DNA of 7,459 nt from Alphaproteobacteria bacterium (GCA_025998735.1 BNWJ01000062.1:1-7459); one strand, 5' to 3'. Positions 1 through 6,283 are shown, counted from the stretch's first letter. The notes: generated from the sequence alone by a model not told the origin. A program made the numbers and translations.

Positions 1-117
1 GATAAGCTGGCACATAGGAGCAAAATCCAAAGCTAATATCAAGAGCCGTGTGCGGGAAATCCGCCAGCACGGTTCCGTGCGGGGTGGGGACGGCCGCCAA
101 AGCCGTACCCCGTCTAC
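1..117 (+). mobile_element. Group II intron, 3' end (domains V and VI)
   Basis: This is the last part of a group II intron, a self-splicing retroelement that inserts through its own reverse transcriptase; the 5' part and any reverse transcriptase gene lie upstream of the window. Domain V is at 43-75: it opens with GAGCCGTG (containing the catalytic AGC) and closes with CACGGTTC, which pair as an 8-bp stem. The upper stem GCGG/CCGC (52-55/61-64) carries a GAAA-containing loop. Domain VI follows: GGGGACGGC (86-94) pairs with GCCGT (102-106) and CCCC (108-111), leaving A107 bulged, as expected of the branch-point adenosine. The 3' splice site is probably close to the CTAC ending at 117, but its exact position is uncertain. 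The three-base bulge and five-base loop of domain V differ slightly from the usual two-base bulge and GNRA tetraloop. Confidence 0.85.
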
Positions 118-302
118 CGCGATTTTTGTTACAGTGTGCTGGATATGACATATGAGACGGCTGATCTCCATCACAGGTAGAGTCGCCCATTCAGAAACGA
201 AGTGCATCGAGTAGCGAAACCATCTCACTTGCTACAAAGACCTACCGATGTTTATATTGTGATGGCCTCTGTACATATGAAGCAGCACGGTTTGTTTTAG
301 CA
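118..302. other. Gene-free stretch downstream of the intron
   Basis: This is the presumed 3' exon side of the intron. A frame open from about 165 to the TAG near 312 has no credible start or ribosome binding site and no recognisable motif; it includes a short Cys-x2-Cys stretch. The intron target could not be recognised. No RNA gene, promoter or terminator was seen. Confidence 0.3.
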
Positions 303-1031
303 CTAATCCTCTAGTATTTTTAATGGGTCATATGGTGGCAACGCCATTTCCCCAGAATTAGTAGAACGGTTACCGCTCCTATCAGCATAAGCGATGATTT
401 TTCCTCTTAGGTCTGAGCTTCCGTCAATTTTAGCGCTGTAAATGTCACCTATTTCAGAAGAATATATTGAAACATTGCCATTTATACTTTCTACAATCCC
501 AACGCCAAAGTTAACAAAATCTCCACGTTTAAACGTCGCACGGCCTAATGATTTCTTGCGCAATTCAGGATCAGGGATGATGGCTTCAGCAATTTTGCCA
601 CCGAGCGCAATCCCTTGATAGCCTTTGATTTTACCAGTGGGATACGATATTTCAGGATTGCCGATATTAATCAACACATTGTCTGTGGCGGATATAACAT
701 TGCCATTAGCAAAATACGCACCTACTTTGCATGTTATACCACCACCTACGGCACTCACTCGACGGAGATTAACAAAAAAATAAGAAATGTTCAAATCCAA
801 TTTTTTCACAATTAAATCTTGTTCGCAAATAAACTTTTGCGCCTCAATGCATAAAGCGACATCAGGCAGATTTATTACTCCTTTAAGAACAACTGGTTTA
901 TCAGTTTTCAGAGTAAATACACCATTTTTAGCATTTGCCTTTATGAAAGATGAGTCTATTTCCATTGCGTTAGATTCAGAAAACATGGTAAAAACTACAA
1001 ACGTAATAGCGCTAAATATTATGCTCTTCAT
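303..1031 (-). CDS. Exported protein, possibly a diverged thermonuclease-like protein
   Basis: A protein of 242 aa. The start is the ATG at 1031, because AGGAG (1037-1041) lies five bases upstream; a longer frame from 1061 would add ten residues and lacks this site. Residues 1-22 are a typical Sec signal peptide: a basic N-end, the hydrophobic stretch IIFSAITFVVFTMF, then ESNA with cleavage before Met23-Glu24. The mature protein (about 220 aa) has three Cys (61, 69, 101) and no further membrane segment. Residues about 46-78 (VVLKGVINLPD, then a helix ending DLIVKK) and about 167-217 (GDFVNFGVGIVESING) recall staphylococcal-nuclease/OB-fold proteins of alphaproteobacteria. The catalytic Arg and Asp/Glu pattern of active nucleases is not evident, so any homology may be to an inactive member. 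It stands alone, with its own promoter. The function assignment is weak; that it is a real exported protein is well supported. Confidence 0.75.
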   Translation of the reverse strand: MKSIIFSAITFVVFTMFSESNAMEIDSSFIKANAKNGVFTLKTDKPVVLKGVINLPDVALCIEAQKFICEQDLIVKKLDLNISYFFVNLRRVSAVGGGITCKVGAYFANGNVISATDNVLINIGNPEISYPTGKIKGYQGIALGGKIAEAIIPDPELRKKSLGRATFKRGDFVNFGVGIVESINGNVSIYSSEIGDIYSAKIDGSSDLRGKIIAYADRSGNRSTNSGEMALPPYDPLKILED

Positions 1032-1033
1032 TT

Positions 1034-1041
1034 CCTCTCCT
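1034..1041 (-). promoter_or_regulatory. Ribosome binding site for the exported protein at 303-1031
   Basis: AGGAGAGG on the minus strand, with its AGGAG core five bases from the ATG at 1031. This fixes the internal ATG rather than the upstream start at 1061. Immediately upstream is a run of seven T followed by ATAAT (1042-1053), an arrangement repeated before the gene at 6291. Confidence 0.7.
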
Positions 1042-1062
1042 ATTATAAAAAAACACACCATA

Positions 1063-1091
1063 ATTGTACATCAAAAAGAGCAAGAAGCCAA
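1063..1091 (-). promoter_or_regulatory. Candidate sigma-70 promoter for the gene at 303-1031
   Basis: Reading the minus strand, TTGGCT (1086-1091) and TACAAT (1063-1068) are separated by exactly 17 bases, which fits a housekeeping promoter. Transcription would start near 1056, giving a leader of about 25 bases that contains the ribosome binding site. A TATAAT closer to the gene (1042-1047) would place the start inside the ribosome binding site, so it is less likely to be the -10 element. Confidence 0.45.
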
Positions 1092-1121
1092 TCAAAAACG
1101 CGCAATATACATAATTTAACC

Positions 1122-1236
1122 ATGGCTTTTTCCTAGAGAGAAGGATATTGCTCAAAAATCAGCATGATTCTCTAAATATCGAAAATCAACCTTTTTGTTG
1201 AAAATCCGCAAAAAATAGCGCTCAGGAAAAAGCCCT
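1122..1236. mobile_element. MITE-like 115-bp element with terminal inverted repeats
   Basis: The left end GGCTTTTTCCT (1124-1134) is perfectly inverted at the right end, AGGAAAAAGCC (1224-1234); allowing one mismatch, the inverted repeats are 13 bp (1122-1134 and 1224-1236). The left end continues to GGCTTTTTCCTAGAGA (1124-1139), and the same 16 bases occur at 7336-7351. The right end, read inward as AGGGCTTTTTCCT, matches 7334-7346 exactly. The interior has no open reading frame of note and includes short hairpins (for example TCAAC/GTTGA around 1186-1201). No clear target-site duplication is visible. A non-autonomous element mobilised by an insertion sequence is the likeliest reading; a bidirectional terminator or other structured interspersed repeat is the alternative. 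Confidence 0.5.
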
Positions 1237-1333
1237 AAGCATACTGTAAAGATCCCTGAATGAGATGGAACATGTACTTCTCTATTCTCCTTTATTTCCT
1301 ATATAAATAGATGACAAGCTTGACAATGGAGGA

Positions 1334-3478
1334 CTAAAGTTTTTTTATATTTTTCGCTCGTTCCACGAATTTATAGAAATCACTACTGCTCTCTGCGATG
1401 GTTTTGTTGGTATATGTTTTAAGCGTCTCAATATGCGCTGGGGATGTGTTATCCATCGAGTTGCAAAGATGCTGCACCAAATGCGGGTTGACTCGAAAAT
1501 AGTCCAATTTATCAGCGGATGATCGTTCTGTCAGGAATTGGTGCGTATATGTGGTCATAGCACAATTCGTTACAGTAGGATATTTCTTAGCCCAAAACAA
1601 ATTGCCTCTGTCTGTCGATTCGAAATCGTTATCTATATAGTTGTGATCTCCTGTTCCAAGTGAAAGCAGAACTATACGGCTCTGTGGAAATAGTAATCTG
1701 GATTCTTGATATACGACCAACGCAGGATTGATGGCAAAGGCGCCTCCATCTATTCCTTCATATCTGCAACCATCCAGTCCCTGGAATATGTGTGGGTTGA
1801 AAAAAGTAGGAGCAGCGGTTGTGGCCATCAGAGAGTCTACCAGACTATATTTGTGGACGTTTTTATTGGATATTTCATCATAATTCTTGTAAAATGCAAC
1901 GCAGCTGTTTTGTTGCAAATAGAATGGCACAAGCAATCTTGTTCCGATCTTGTCAAGGCTGTAAGTGTTCTCATCTTCTGTACCTATAAAATCCCTTATG
2001 GCTCGTTCCTTACTATCGACTCTATACGCTGGCCCTCGAAGACCTCTAATGATACCGAACCAGTTAAGGGGATTCCAATAACTCCAATTGCTTGTGAAAA
2101 TTTTCTTGGAAAGGGTATTGTAATCGTTGATAAAATGGTCGATTTTTCCTAACGCAAAAGATGATGCCACCAGGGCTCCGACTGAAGTTCCAGCTATCAT
2201 ATCAAATTTAAAATCATCTCCAAGTTTTCCGCATACGTTTCGCAAGATTATGGCCGGCATTATTCCTCGAACTCCACCACCATCAATTGACAAGACAAAT
2301 TTGTAATTATCATAATCTGTAGAACGTGGCGTCATACTTTCGCCGTGGTTTTCCGACTGCTCGCGTCCGACGGCAGTGTTTTTCAGGCGTGATGCCGCAA
2401 GCGAGTTGTTATCTTTTTCGGGATGCGTATTGGAAATGAAAGAACGGCATGACTGCGACCGTTTCAGAGATTTTTGCTGCATAGACTTCATTGGCAAATC
2501 TTCTGCTTGAAAAGTGACATTTTGGTCGTCCATAACCATTGGAGAACACAATCGAGCTTGGTTGGAGTTACTGCGACTGGCAAATTCCAATTGGTCCATA
2601 GTGCTGGTACGAGAAAGTGACGGCGAGTATGAAGCCGACACAGTGGAGTTTAAAGGCGATAGGAAAACACGGCTTTCACTATATATAGTGAAAGGGTCGA
2701 AGACTTCGCGGCTATTGATTGAGCATGGAGTAGCTAGCGGAAAAGATGAGTTGCTTGTACATGGACCACAAGACACGGATGGTTTCCTAGTCAGCGACCC
2801 ACGCGACGTATTGGAGCGGACAATTTCCGGGCAAAGCGCGCTGCTTTTGTTGCTCGAATTTGAGCTTAGACTCAGGCCTGGACTCGGGCCTCGCCGCGTT
2901 TCTCGTGGCGGAAAAGGTGTACTACCTCCGTACAAATTGGCAGTTGGCGTATGTGGTCGTGAATAGTTGTTAACACGTTCCGCAAAAGCAGAACCTTCTT
3001 TACCTATTAATGTCAGAAAACATGGGGTGCCATCAGGCATACGAGGATCATTCGCTGAAGCGCGGTTGTTATTTCCAACTGGAATACTTTCATGGCTTAA
3101 ATAAGTTCTTTTTGGTGAAAAAATCTCGAGTGATTCAAGAGAGCAATTATCGCTTTCTTGCGTTTTTTTAGGAACAGGATAGCTTACTGGTAAGCTTGGT
3201 ACGGTTTTGCTTTCGGAAAAAAGACTCAAGCTCTGCCGATTATTATTGACTTGGTTTGTTGTGGTTTCTATTTGGGGCTCGCAGGATGAACTCCTGCGTG
3301 TTTCAGACAAAGACTGGCTCCGACCTCTTTCTGTTCTTGGAGAAAAAATCTCCGACGTTTGCTCACTCGATGAGTTTTCCTGAAAAACGATATTGAATGG
3401 ATCATCGCTGCAGTAACATCTAGAACAAAAAGCAGTAGCTAACAGAAGTGAATTTAAAGTTATTTTTGAATAAGTCAT
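1334..3478 (-). CDS. Exported patatin-like phospholipase with long Ser-rich N-terminal extension
   Basis: A protein of 714 aa. The C-terminal part (about 393-660) is a patatin domain, which hydrolyses ester bonds of phospholipids or other acyl lipids with a Ser-Asp dyad. All motifs are present: oxyanion loop DGGGVRG (399-405), nucleophile elbow GTSVG with Ser432, and the catalytic Asp577 in DGG (577-579). Residues 1-24 form a signal peptide (LLLATAFCSRCYCS), so export across the inner membrane is likely. Between them, about 25-390 is low-complexity and probably disordered, rich in Ser, Arg, Pro and Asn, with no recognisable domain. Patatin proteins are commonly 300-400 aa, so this is about twice the usual length. 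GGAGGT (3484-3489) lies five bases before the ATG and supports the start. Patatins with phospholipase A2 activity serve as host-directed effectors in Rickettsia, Legionella (VipD) and Pseudomonas (ExoU); a similar role here is inference. It is divergent from the hydrolase at 3810. Confidence 0.9.
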   Translation of the reverse strand: MTYSKITLNSLLLATAFCSRCYCSDDPFNIVFQENSSSEQTSEIFSPRTERGRSQSLSETRRSSSCEPQIETTTNQVNNNRQSLSLFSESKTVPSLPVSYPVPKKTQESDNCSLESLEIFSPKRTYLSHESIPVGNNNRASANDPRMPDGTPCFLTLIGKEGSAFAERVNNYSRPHTPTANLYGGSTPFPPRETRRGPSPGLSLSSNSSNKSSALCPEIVRSNTSRGSLTRKPSVSCGPCTSNSSFPLATPCSINSREVFDPFTIYSESRVFLSPLNSTVSASYSPSLSRTSTMDQLEFASRSNSNQARLCSPMVMDDQNVTFQAEDLPMKSMQQKSLKRSQSCRSFISNTHPEKDNNSLAASRLKNTAVGREQSENHGESMTPRSTDYDNYKFVLSIDGGGVRGIMPAIILRNVCGKLGDDFKFDMIAGTSVGALVASSFALGKIDHFINDYNTLSKKIFTSNWSYWNPLNWFGIIRGLRGPAYRVDSKERAIRDFIGTEDENTYSLDKIGTRLLVPFYLQQNSCVAFYKNYDEISNKNVHKYSLVDSLMATTAAPTFFNPHIFQGLDGCRYEGIDGGAFAINPALVVYQESRLLFPQSRIVLLSLGTGDHNYIDNDFESTDRGNLFWAKKYPTVTNCAMTTYTHQFLTERSSADKLDYFRVNPHLVQHLCNSMDNTSPAHIETLKTYTNKTIAESSSDFYKFVERAKNIKKL

Positions 3479-3483
3479 TAGGT

Positions 3484-3489
3484 ACCTCC
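3484..3489 (-). promoter_or_regulatory. Ribosome binding site for the patatin gene
   Basis: GGAGGT on the minus strand, five bases upstream of the ATG at 3478. It is the strongest Shine-Dalgarno match in the window and confirms the signal-peptide-bearing start. Confidence 0.75.
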
Positions 3490-3719
3490 ATATGTTTCAA
3501 AAATCTTGCGCAAAAATATATGAATACCAAAAAGACAAAAAAAACCAACTTGCGGAAACGTAAAGCATACCTTTTGCGGCACAAAGATGATAACTAAAAG
3601 TTTCTCATATTGTCCCAACAACAAATATGCTTATACATGCTTTGCAGCATATGATAAAAATCGTTAAGAAATGATTAATTTTATGTAATTTTTTTATGAA
3701 AAAACACCAAAAACTCTCT

Positions 3720-3739
3720 ATGTTGTAAAAAAGCAACAT
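3720..3739. promoter_or_regulatory. Inverted repeat, possible operator
   Basis: ATGTTG and CAACAT are perfect 6-bp arms around an eight-base A-rich centre. The repeat ends 19 bases upstream of the candidate -35 element of the hydrolase promoter, a position suited to a regulator. It is not followed by a T-run on either strand, so it does not look like a terminator. In AT-rich DNA it could be chance. Confidence 0.25.
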
Positions 3740-3758
3740 TTTAGAAACATATATTCTC

Positions 3759-3787
3759 TTGACTTTTGATAAACAATTTGCTAGACA
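3759..3787 (+). promoter_or_regulatory. Candidate promoter of the MBL-fold hydrolase
   Basis: TTGACT (3759-3764) is a near-consensus -35 element. After 17 bases comes TAGACA (3782-3787), a weak -10 preceded by TG (3779-3780), which makes it an extended -10 promoter. Transcription would begin near 3794, leaving a short leader that just includes GGAGG at 3797. The TTG of this -35 also opens a longer reading frame, which this promoter makes unlikely to be translated. Confidence 0.45.
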
Positions 3788-3796
3788 TAGAAAAAC

Positions 3797-3801
3797 GGAG
3801 G
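3797..3801 (+). promoter_or_regulatory. Ribosome binding site of the MBL-fold hydrolase
   Basis: GGAGG, eight bases before the ATG at 3810. It decides this start over the in-frame TTG at 3759, which has no such site and would place 17 hydrophilic residues before the membrane anchor. Confidence 0.7.
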
Positions 3802-3809
3802 CTATACCT

Positions 3810-4946
3810 ATGACTTTCAAAATTCTAAAAAAAATCACGTTCTGGAGCTTTGTTTTTGCTTCGGTGCTGAGTACTTTTGTTGTTCTGTATCTACAACTTC
3901 CGATGTTTGGCAAGCTGCCTGATGGAGAGCGGCTTGCGCGAATCGAAAGGTCCCCTAATTACAAAAACGGCAGATTCTGGAATCAACGGGAAATATCTAC
4001 GATGACCAATCGCACTGACATATTAAAAAATCGCATTGGCACAGCGTTTGAGTTTCTTTTCCAAAACAAAAGCAAGCGATATCCGAGAAATAAATTGCCG
4101 TCTATAAAGACTGATCTCAAAAATCTTGATCCGCGAGAGGACGTATTGGTGTGGTTTGGGCACTCGTCGTGCTTTATTCTTCTCAGCGGCAAGCGAATTT
4201 TGGTCGATCCGCTTTTCAGCGAAGTATCGTCGCCGGTTTTGTTTTTCCCCGAATCGTTTGAAGGAACCGATTTATACCAGGCGGAAGACATGCCGGAGAT
4301 AGATTATCTCGTCATTACCCACGATCATTGGGATCATCTCGATTATGAGACAGTTCTAAAGTTGAAATCCAAGGTCAAAAAGGTCGTCTGCGGACTGGGA
4401 GTCGGTGCCCATCTGGAATACTGGGGATTTAGCAAAGAACAGATCATCGAAATGGATTGGAACGAAAATATTTCTTCTGATGAAGATTTTTCAATCCACT
4501 GCCTTCCGACGCATCATTTTTCCGGACGTGGACTTGTACGCAACAAGTCGCTTTGGGCGTCATTTCTGGTAAAAACCAAGACATTCAGCATATACATTGG
4601 CGGAGACAGCGGCTACGGCAGTCACTACGCAGATATCGGAAATAGGTTCGGCCACATCGATCTGGCTCTTCTGGATAGTGGGCAACACGACAAAAATTGG
4701 AAGTACATACACATGGCAACAGACGAAGTCATTAGGGCATCCAGGGATCTTCGTGCGAAAATGCTAATGCCGGTACATATTTGTAAAGTCTGCCTTGCTC
4801 TTCATGCCTGGGACGAACCGCTTATAGAATTGTCTCATATGATTACAGGAGAAAATTTTTTACTTCTGACTCCGATTATCGGCGAAAAAATAAAATTACG
4901 CATTCCCAATCAGGCCACAAGCAAATGGTGGAAGAATCAAAACTGA
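3810..4946 (+). CDS. Membrane-anchored MBL-fold hydrolase, NAPE-PLD/UlaG type
   Basis: A protein of 378 aa of the metallo-beta-lactamase superfamily (Lactamase_B_2 group, related to N-acyl-phosphatidylethanolamine phospholipase D and UlaG). Metal-binding residues are in place: THDHWDHLD (170-178, with His171, His173, Asp175, His176), His235/His236 in PTHHFSGRG, Asp266 in GGDSG and His323 in MPVH; ALHAWDEP (330-337) is a family-typical C-terminal motif. Two divalent metal ions, usually zinc, would be bound. After MTFKILKK there is one hydrophobic segment (about 9-30), and the positive N-end predicts the catalytic domain in the periplasm. The substrate cannot be read from the sequence: a phosphodiester such as an N-acyl phospholipid fits eukaryotic and some bacterial relatives. 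Length is normal and all key residues are kept. It is divergent from the patatin and convergent with the glycosyltransferase. Confidence 0.9.
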   Translation: MTFKILKKITFWSFVFASVLSTFVVLYLQLPMFGKLPDGERLARIERSPNYKNGRFWNQREISTMTNRTDILKNRIGTAFEFLFQNKSKRYPRNKLPSIKTDLKNLDPREDVLVWFGHSSCFILLSGKRILVDPLFSEVSSPVLFFPESFEGTDLYQAEDMPEIDYLVITHDHWDHLDYETVLKLKSKVKKVVCGLGVGAHLEYWGFSKEQIIEMDWNENISSDEDFSIHCLPTHHFSGRGLVRNKSLWASFLVKTKTFSIYIGGDSGYGSHYADIGNRFGHIDLALLDSGQHDKNWKYIHMATDEVIRASRDLRAKMLMPVHICKVCLALHAWDEPLIELSHMITGENFLLLTPIIGEKIKLRIPNQATSKWWKNQN

Positions 4947-4969
4947 ATCCTTAACAACGGCAGCTTGTA

Positions 4970-4990
4970 TAAGACGAATATTTTGTCTTA
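4970..4990. terminator. Possible weak bidirectional hairpin between convergent genes
   Basis: TAAGACGAA (4970-4978) pairs with TTTGTCTTA (4982-4990), nine pairs including one G-T, with a TAT loop. It lies in the 41-base gap between the hydrolase and the glycosyltransferase and includes the stop codon of the latter. Neither strand has a proper T-run afterwards, so Rho-independent termination would be weak. Confidence 0.35.
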
Positions 4991-5893
4991 AAATAGCAGG
5001 TAATGCATTTTTTTTGCTTCCATGCGTGCTTGACTAATGCTATCCAGTATCACGCCGCAGATCATGCTGAAAAACGAGATTATTATCAGTCCTGTGCAGA
5101 GAACAGTCGTTGGAATTCGAGGCACAAGTCCAGTATCGAGAAACGTCAAGATTATCGGATATGACATAATTATCGAAAGCAAGAAGAATATCAACGAAAT
5201 AATTCCCAAGAAAAACAAAGGCCTGGTTTCTTTTAATAGGAGTATAATTCTCGAGAGAATCTGGAATCCGTCTTTAAATGTACTGAGTTTGCTGTGAGAA
5301 TTGGCCGGTCGCTCTTGATATTTCGACTCGATTTCGGCAAAAGGAATGGATAATGTCAATGCATGTATTGATAATTCAATTTCTACATCGAATCCATTCG
5401 TTGTTGCCGGAAATGTCTTTACGAATCTTTTGGAAAATGCCCTGTATCCAGAGAAAACATCAGTAAATGTGCTTTTAAACAACGCCTTCAATATAAAATT
5501 GAATATTTTATTGCCAATCTTATGACCGCCCCGATATGCCTGGTCCGAAAGTTCTCTTCTGACGGCTACCACCATATCGGCGTGCGATGACTCTATGATA
5601 CTGACCATTTGTGGAGCATCGGACGCATCATAGGTAGAGTCTCCATCCACCATTATAGAAATATCTGCATTTGCGTCTGAAAACATTTTTCTAACGACGT
5701 TTCCCTTTCCCTTATCTATTACTTTCCTAACGATTGCTCCAGCAGCCTCCGCAAGCTTAGCAGTTCTATCGTTCGAGCAATTATCGTAAACGTAGATGGC
5801 GGCGTCTGGAAGGTATTTTTTAAACGAATGTACAACTTCTGCTATGGTACTTTCTTCGTTATAACATGGAATCAATACAGCTATAGACTTCAT
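4988..5893 (-). CDS. Family 2 glycosyltransferase (DPM1/GtrB-like), membrane-attached
   Basis: A protein of 301 aa. The N-terminal about 215 residues are a GT-A fold family 2 glycosyltransferase: PCYNEE (9-14), YDNCSND (36-42), the nucleotide-sugar and metal-binding DGD (83-85), GFDVEIEL (167-174), FSGYRAF (147-153) and ERPANSHSKL (194-203). This set matches enzymes that transfer a sugar from a nucleotide donor to a polyprenyl or dolichyl phosphate. Two membrane segments follow (about 228-252 and 261-284), as in GtrB-type proteins. The active site would face the cytoplasm, supplying a lipid-linked sugar for the cell surface. Donor sugar and final product cannot be told. No other polysaccharide gene is in the window, so it is not part of a visible cluster. 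The start at 5893 has only a weak ribosome binding site (GGTG about seven bases upstream), but the family N-terminus begins exactly there. Confidence 0.9.
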   Translation of the reverse strand: MKSIAVLIPCYNEESTIAEVVHSFKKYLPDAAIYVYDNCSNDRTAKLAEAAGAIVRKVIDKGKGNVVRKMFSDANADISIMVDGDSTYDASDAPQMVSIIESSHADMVVAVRRELSDQAYRGGHKIGNKIFNFILKALFKSTFTDVFSGYRAFSKRFVKTFPATTNGFDVEIELSIHALTLSIPFAEIESKYQERPANSHSKLSTFKDGFQILSRIILLLKETRPLFFLGIISLIFFLLSIIMSYPIILTFLDTGLVPRIPTTVLCTGLIIISFFSMICGVILDSISQARMEAKKMHYLLF

Positions 5894-6196
5894 AACTACA
5901 CCAGATTACTAATGAATATATAGTAAATAAAGCATATAATTATTAAGAGTTTATTAATTGATCGATATTTTTATTCAGCCACTCCATGTTCGTTATTCTT
6001 GGCGGTGATTGCACCATGTGCATATTCTAGGTAATGCCAGTGCGACACGCACTAGGCGCTGCGCTGGAGTGCTTGCGTTTTAGCGCGATTTTAAGGAGAC
6101 TTCAACAAAGCTTCAACATTTCCGACATCTTGGCGAACGTTTCAGCGAGTTACGAAGAAGAAAAACATCCATGTCGCAAATGTTTTTATTTTTTAC
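5894..6196. other. Intergenic region with a GC-rich patch
   Basis: No convincing gene. The part next to the glycosyltransferase is very AT-rich and probably carries its promoter, though no clear -35/-10 pair stands out. A GC-richer patch at about 6036-6090 holds a perfect hairpin, AGTGCG-ACA-CGCACT (6039-6053), and a looser pairing of GCGCT (about 6061) with AGCGC (about 6082). Short open frames here (26 aa on the minus strand from 6023; a hydrophobic 26-aa frame on the plus strand from 6171) lack ribosome binding sites of note. Confidence 0.35.
6039..6053. repeat. Short perfect hairpin
   Basis: AGTGCG and CGCACT are 6-bp arms around ACA, in a GC-rich patch within AT-rich surroundings. No T-run follows, so it is not an intrinsic terminator. 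Function unknown. Confidence 0.35.
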
Positions 6197-6225
6197 TTGT
6201 TTTTTCCTGAAAATAATTATATACA
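6197..6225 (+). promoter_or_regulatory. Candidate promoter for the exported protein at 6291
   Basis: TTGTTT (6197-6202) and TATACA (6220-6225) are spaced by 17 bases. Transcription would begin near 6232 and give a leader of about 59 bases containing the ribosome binding site. In such AT-rich sequence the match may be chance. Confidence 0.35.
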
Positions 6226-6245
6226 TTTCCGTAATTGTCGTGTTA

Positions 6246-6275
6246 TTGTAATCCGATAATTTGCTTTTTTATAAT
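6246..6275 (+). promoter_or_regulatory. Alternative promoter or AU-rich leader element before 6291
   Basis: TTGTAA (6246-6251) and a perfect TATAAT (6270-6275) are spaced by 18 bases. If used, transcription would start near 6282, inside the ribosome binding site GGAGA (6279-6283), so the transcript would be almost leaderless. The same T-run plus ATAATAG precedes the exported gene at 1031. Confidence 0.3.
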
Positions 6276-6278
6276 AGT

Positions 6279-6283
6279 GGAGA
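6279..6283 (+). promoter_or_regulatory. Ribosome binding site for the exported protein at 6291
   Basis: GGAGA, seven bases before the ATG at 6291. It selects this ATG over the in-frame TTG at 6261 and places the signal peptide at the very N-terminus. Confidence 0.6.

Larger units (their letters stand above)
3479..3758. other. Divergent intergenic region between patatin and MBL-fold genes
   Basis: AT-rich, with homopolymer A and T runs and no convincing gene; a 102-aa minus-strand frame here overlaps the start of the hydrolase and has no ribosome binding site. It holds several small inverted repeats: TTGCGCAA (3506-3513), ATATGC/GCATAT (3625-3630 and 3647-3652) and ATGTTG/CAACAT (3720-3725 and 3734-3739). 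A clear promoter for the patatin gene could not be picked out; TATTCATATATT-like sequence upstream of its start is a weak candidate. Confidence 0.4.

Noticed and set aside
1312..1330. Possible terminator around CAAGCTTG downstream of the patatin gene
   Set aside because: Only the eight-base palindrome pairs, with no room for a loop and no T-run after it in the direction of transcription.
2514..2966. Plus-strand frame of 150 aa inside the patatin gene
   Set aside because: It lies wholly antisense to the Ser-rich arm, where the biased composition keeps the opposite strand open; it has no ribosome binding site or recognisable motif.
3605..3913. Minus-strand frame of 102 aa across the divergent intergenic region
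   Set aside because: It overlaps the promoter, ribosome binding site and first codons of the well-supported hydrolase and has no start signal of its own.
5943..6023. Minus-strand frame of 26 aa upstream of the glycosyltransferase
   Set aside because: No ribosome binding site, no recognisable sequence, and too short to separate from chance.
6171..6251. Hydrophobic 26-aa frame (starts MSQMFLFF)
   Set aside because: T-rich DNA gives hydrophobic peptides by chance. Only a weak purine stretch precedes the ATG, and candidate promoter elements for the next gene overlap it.
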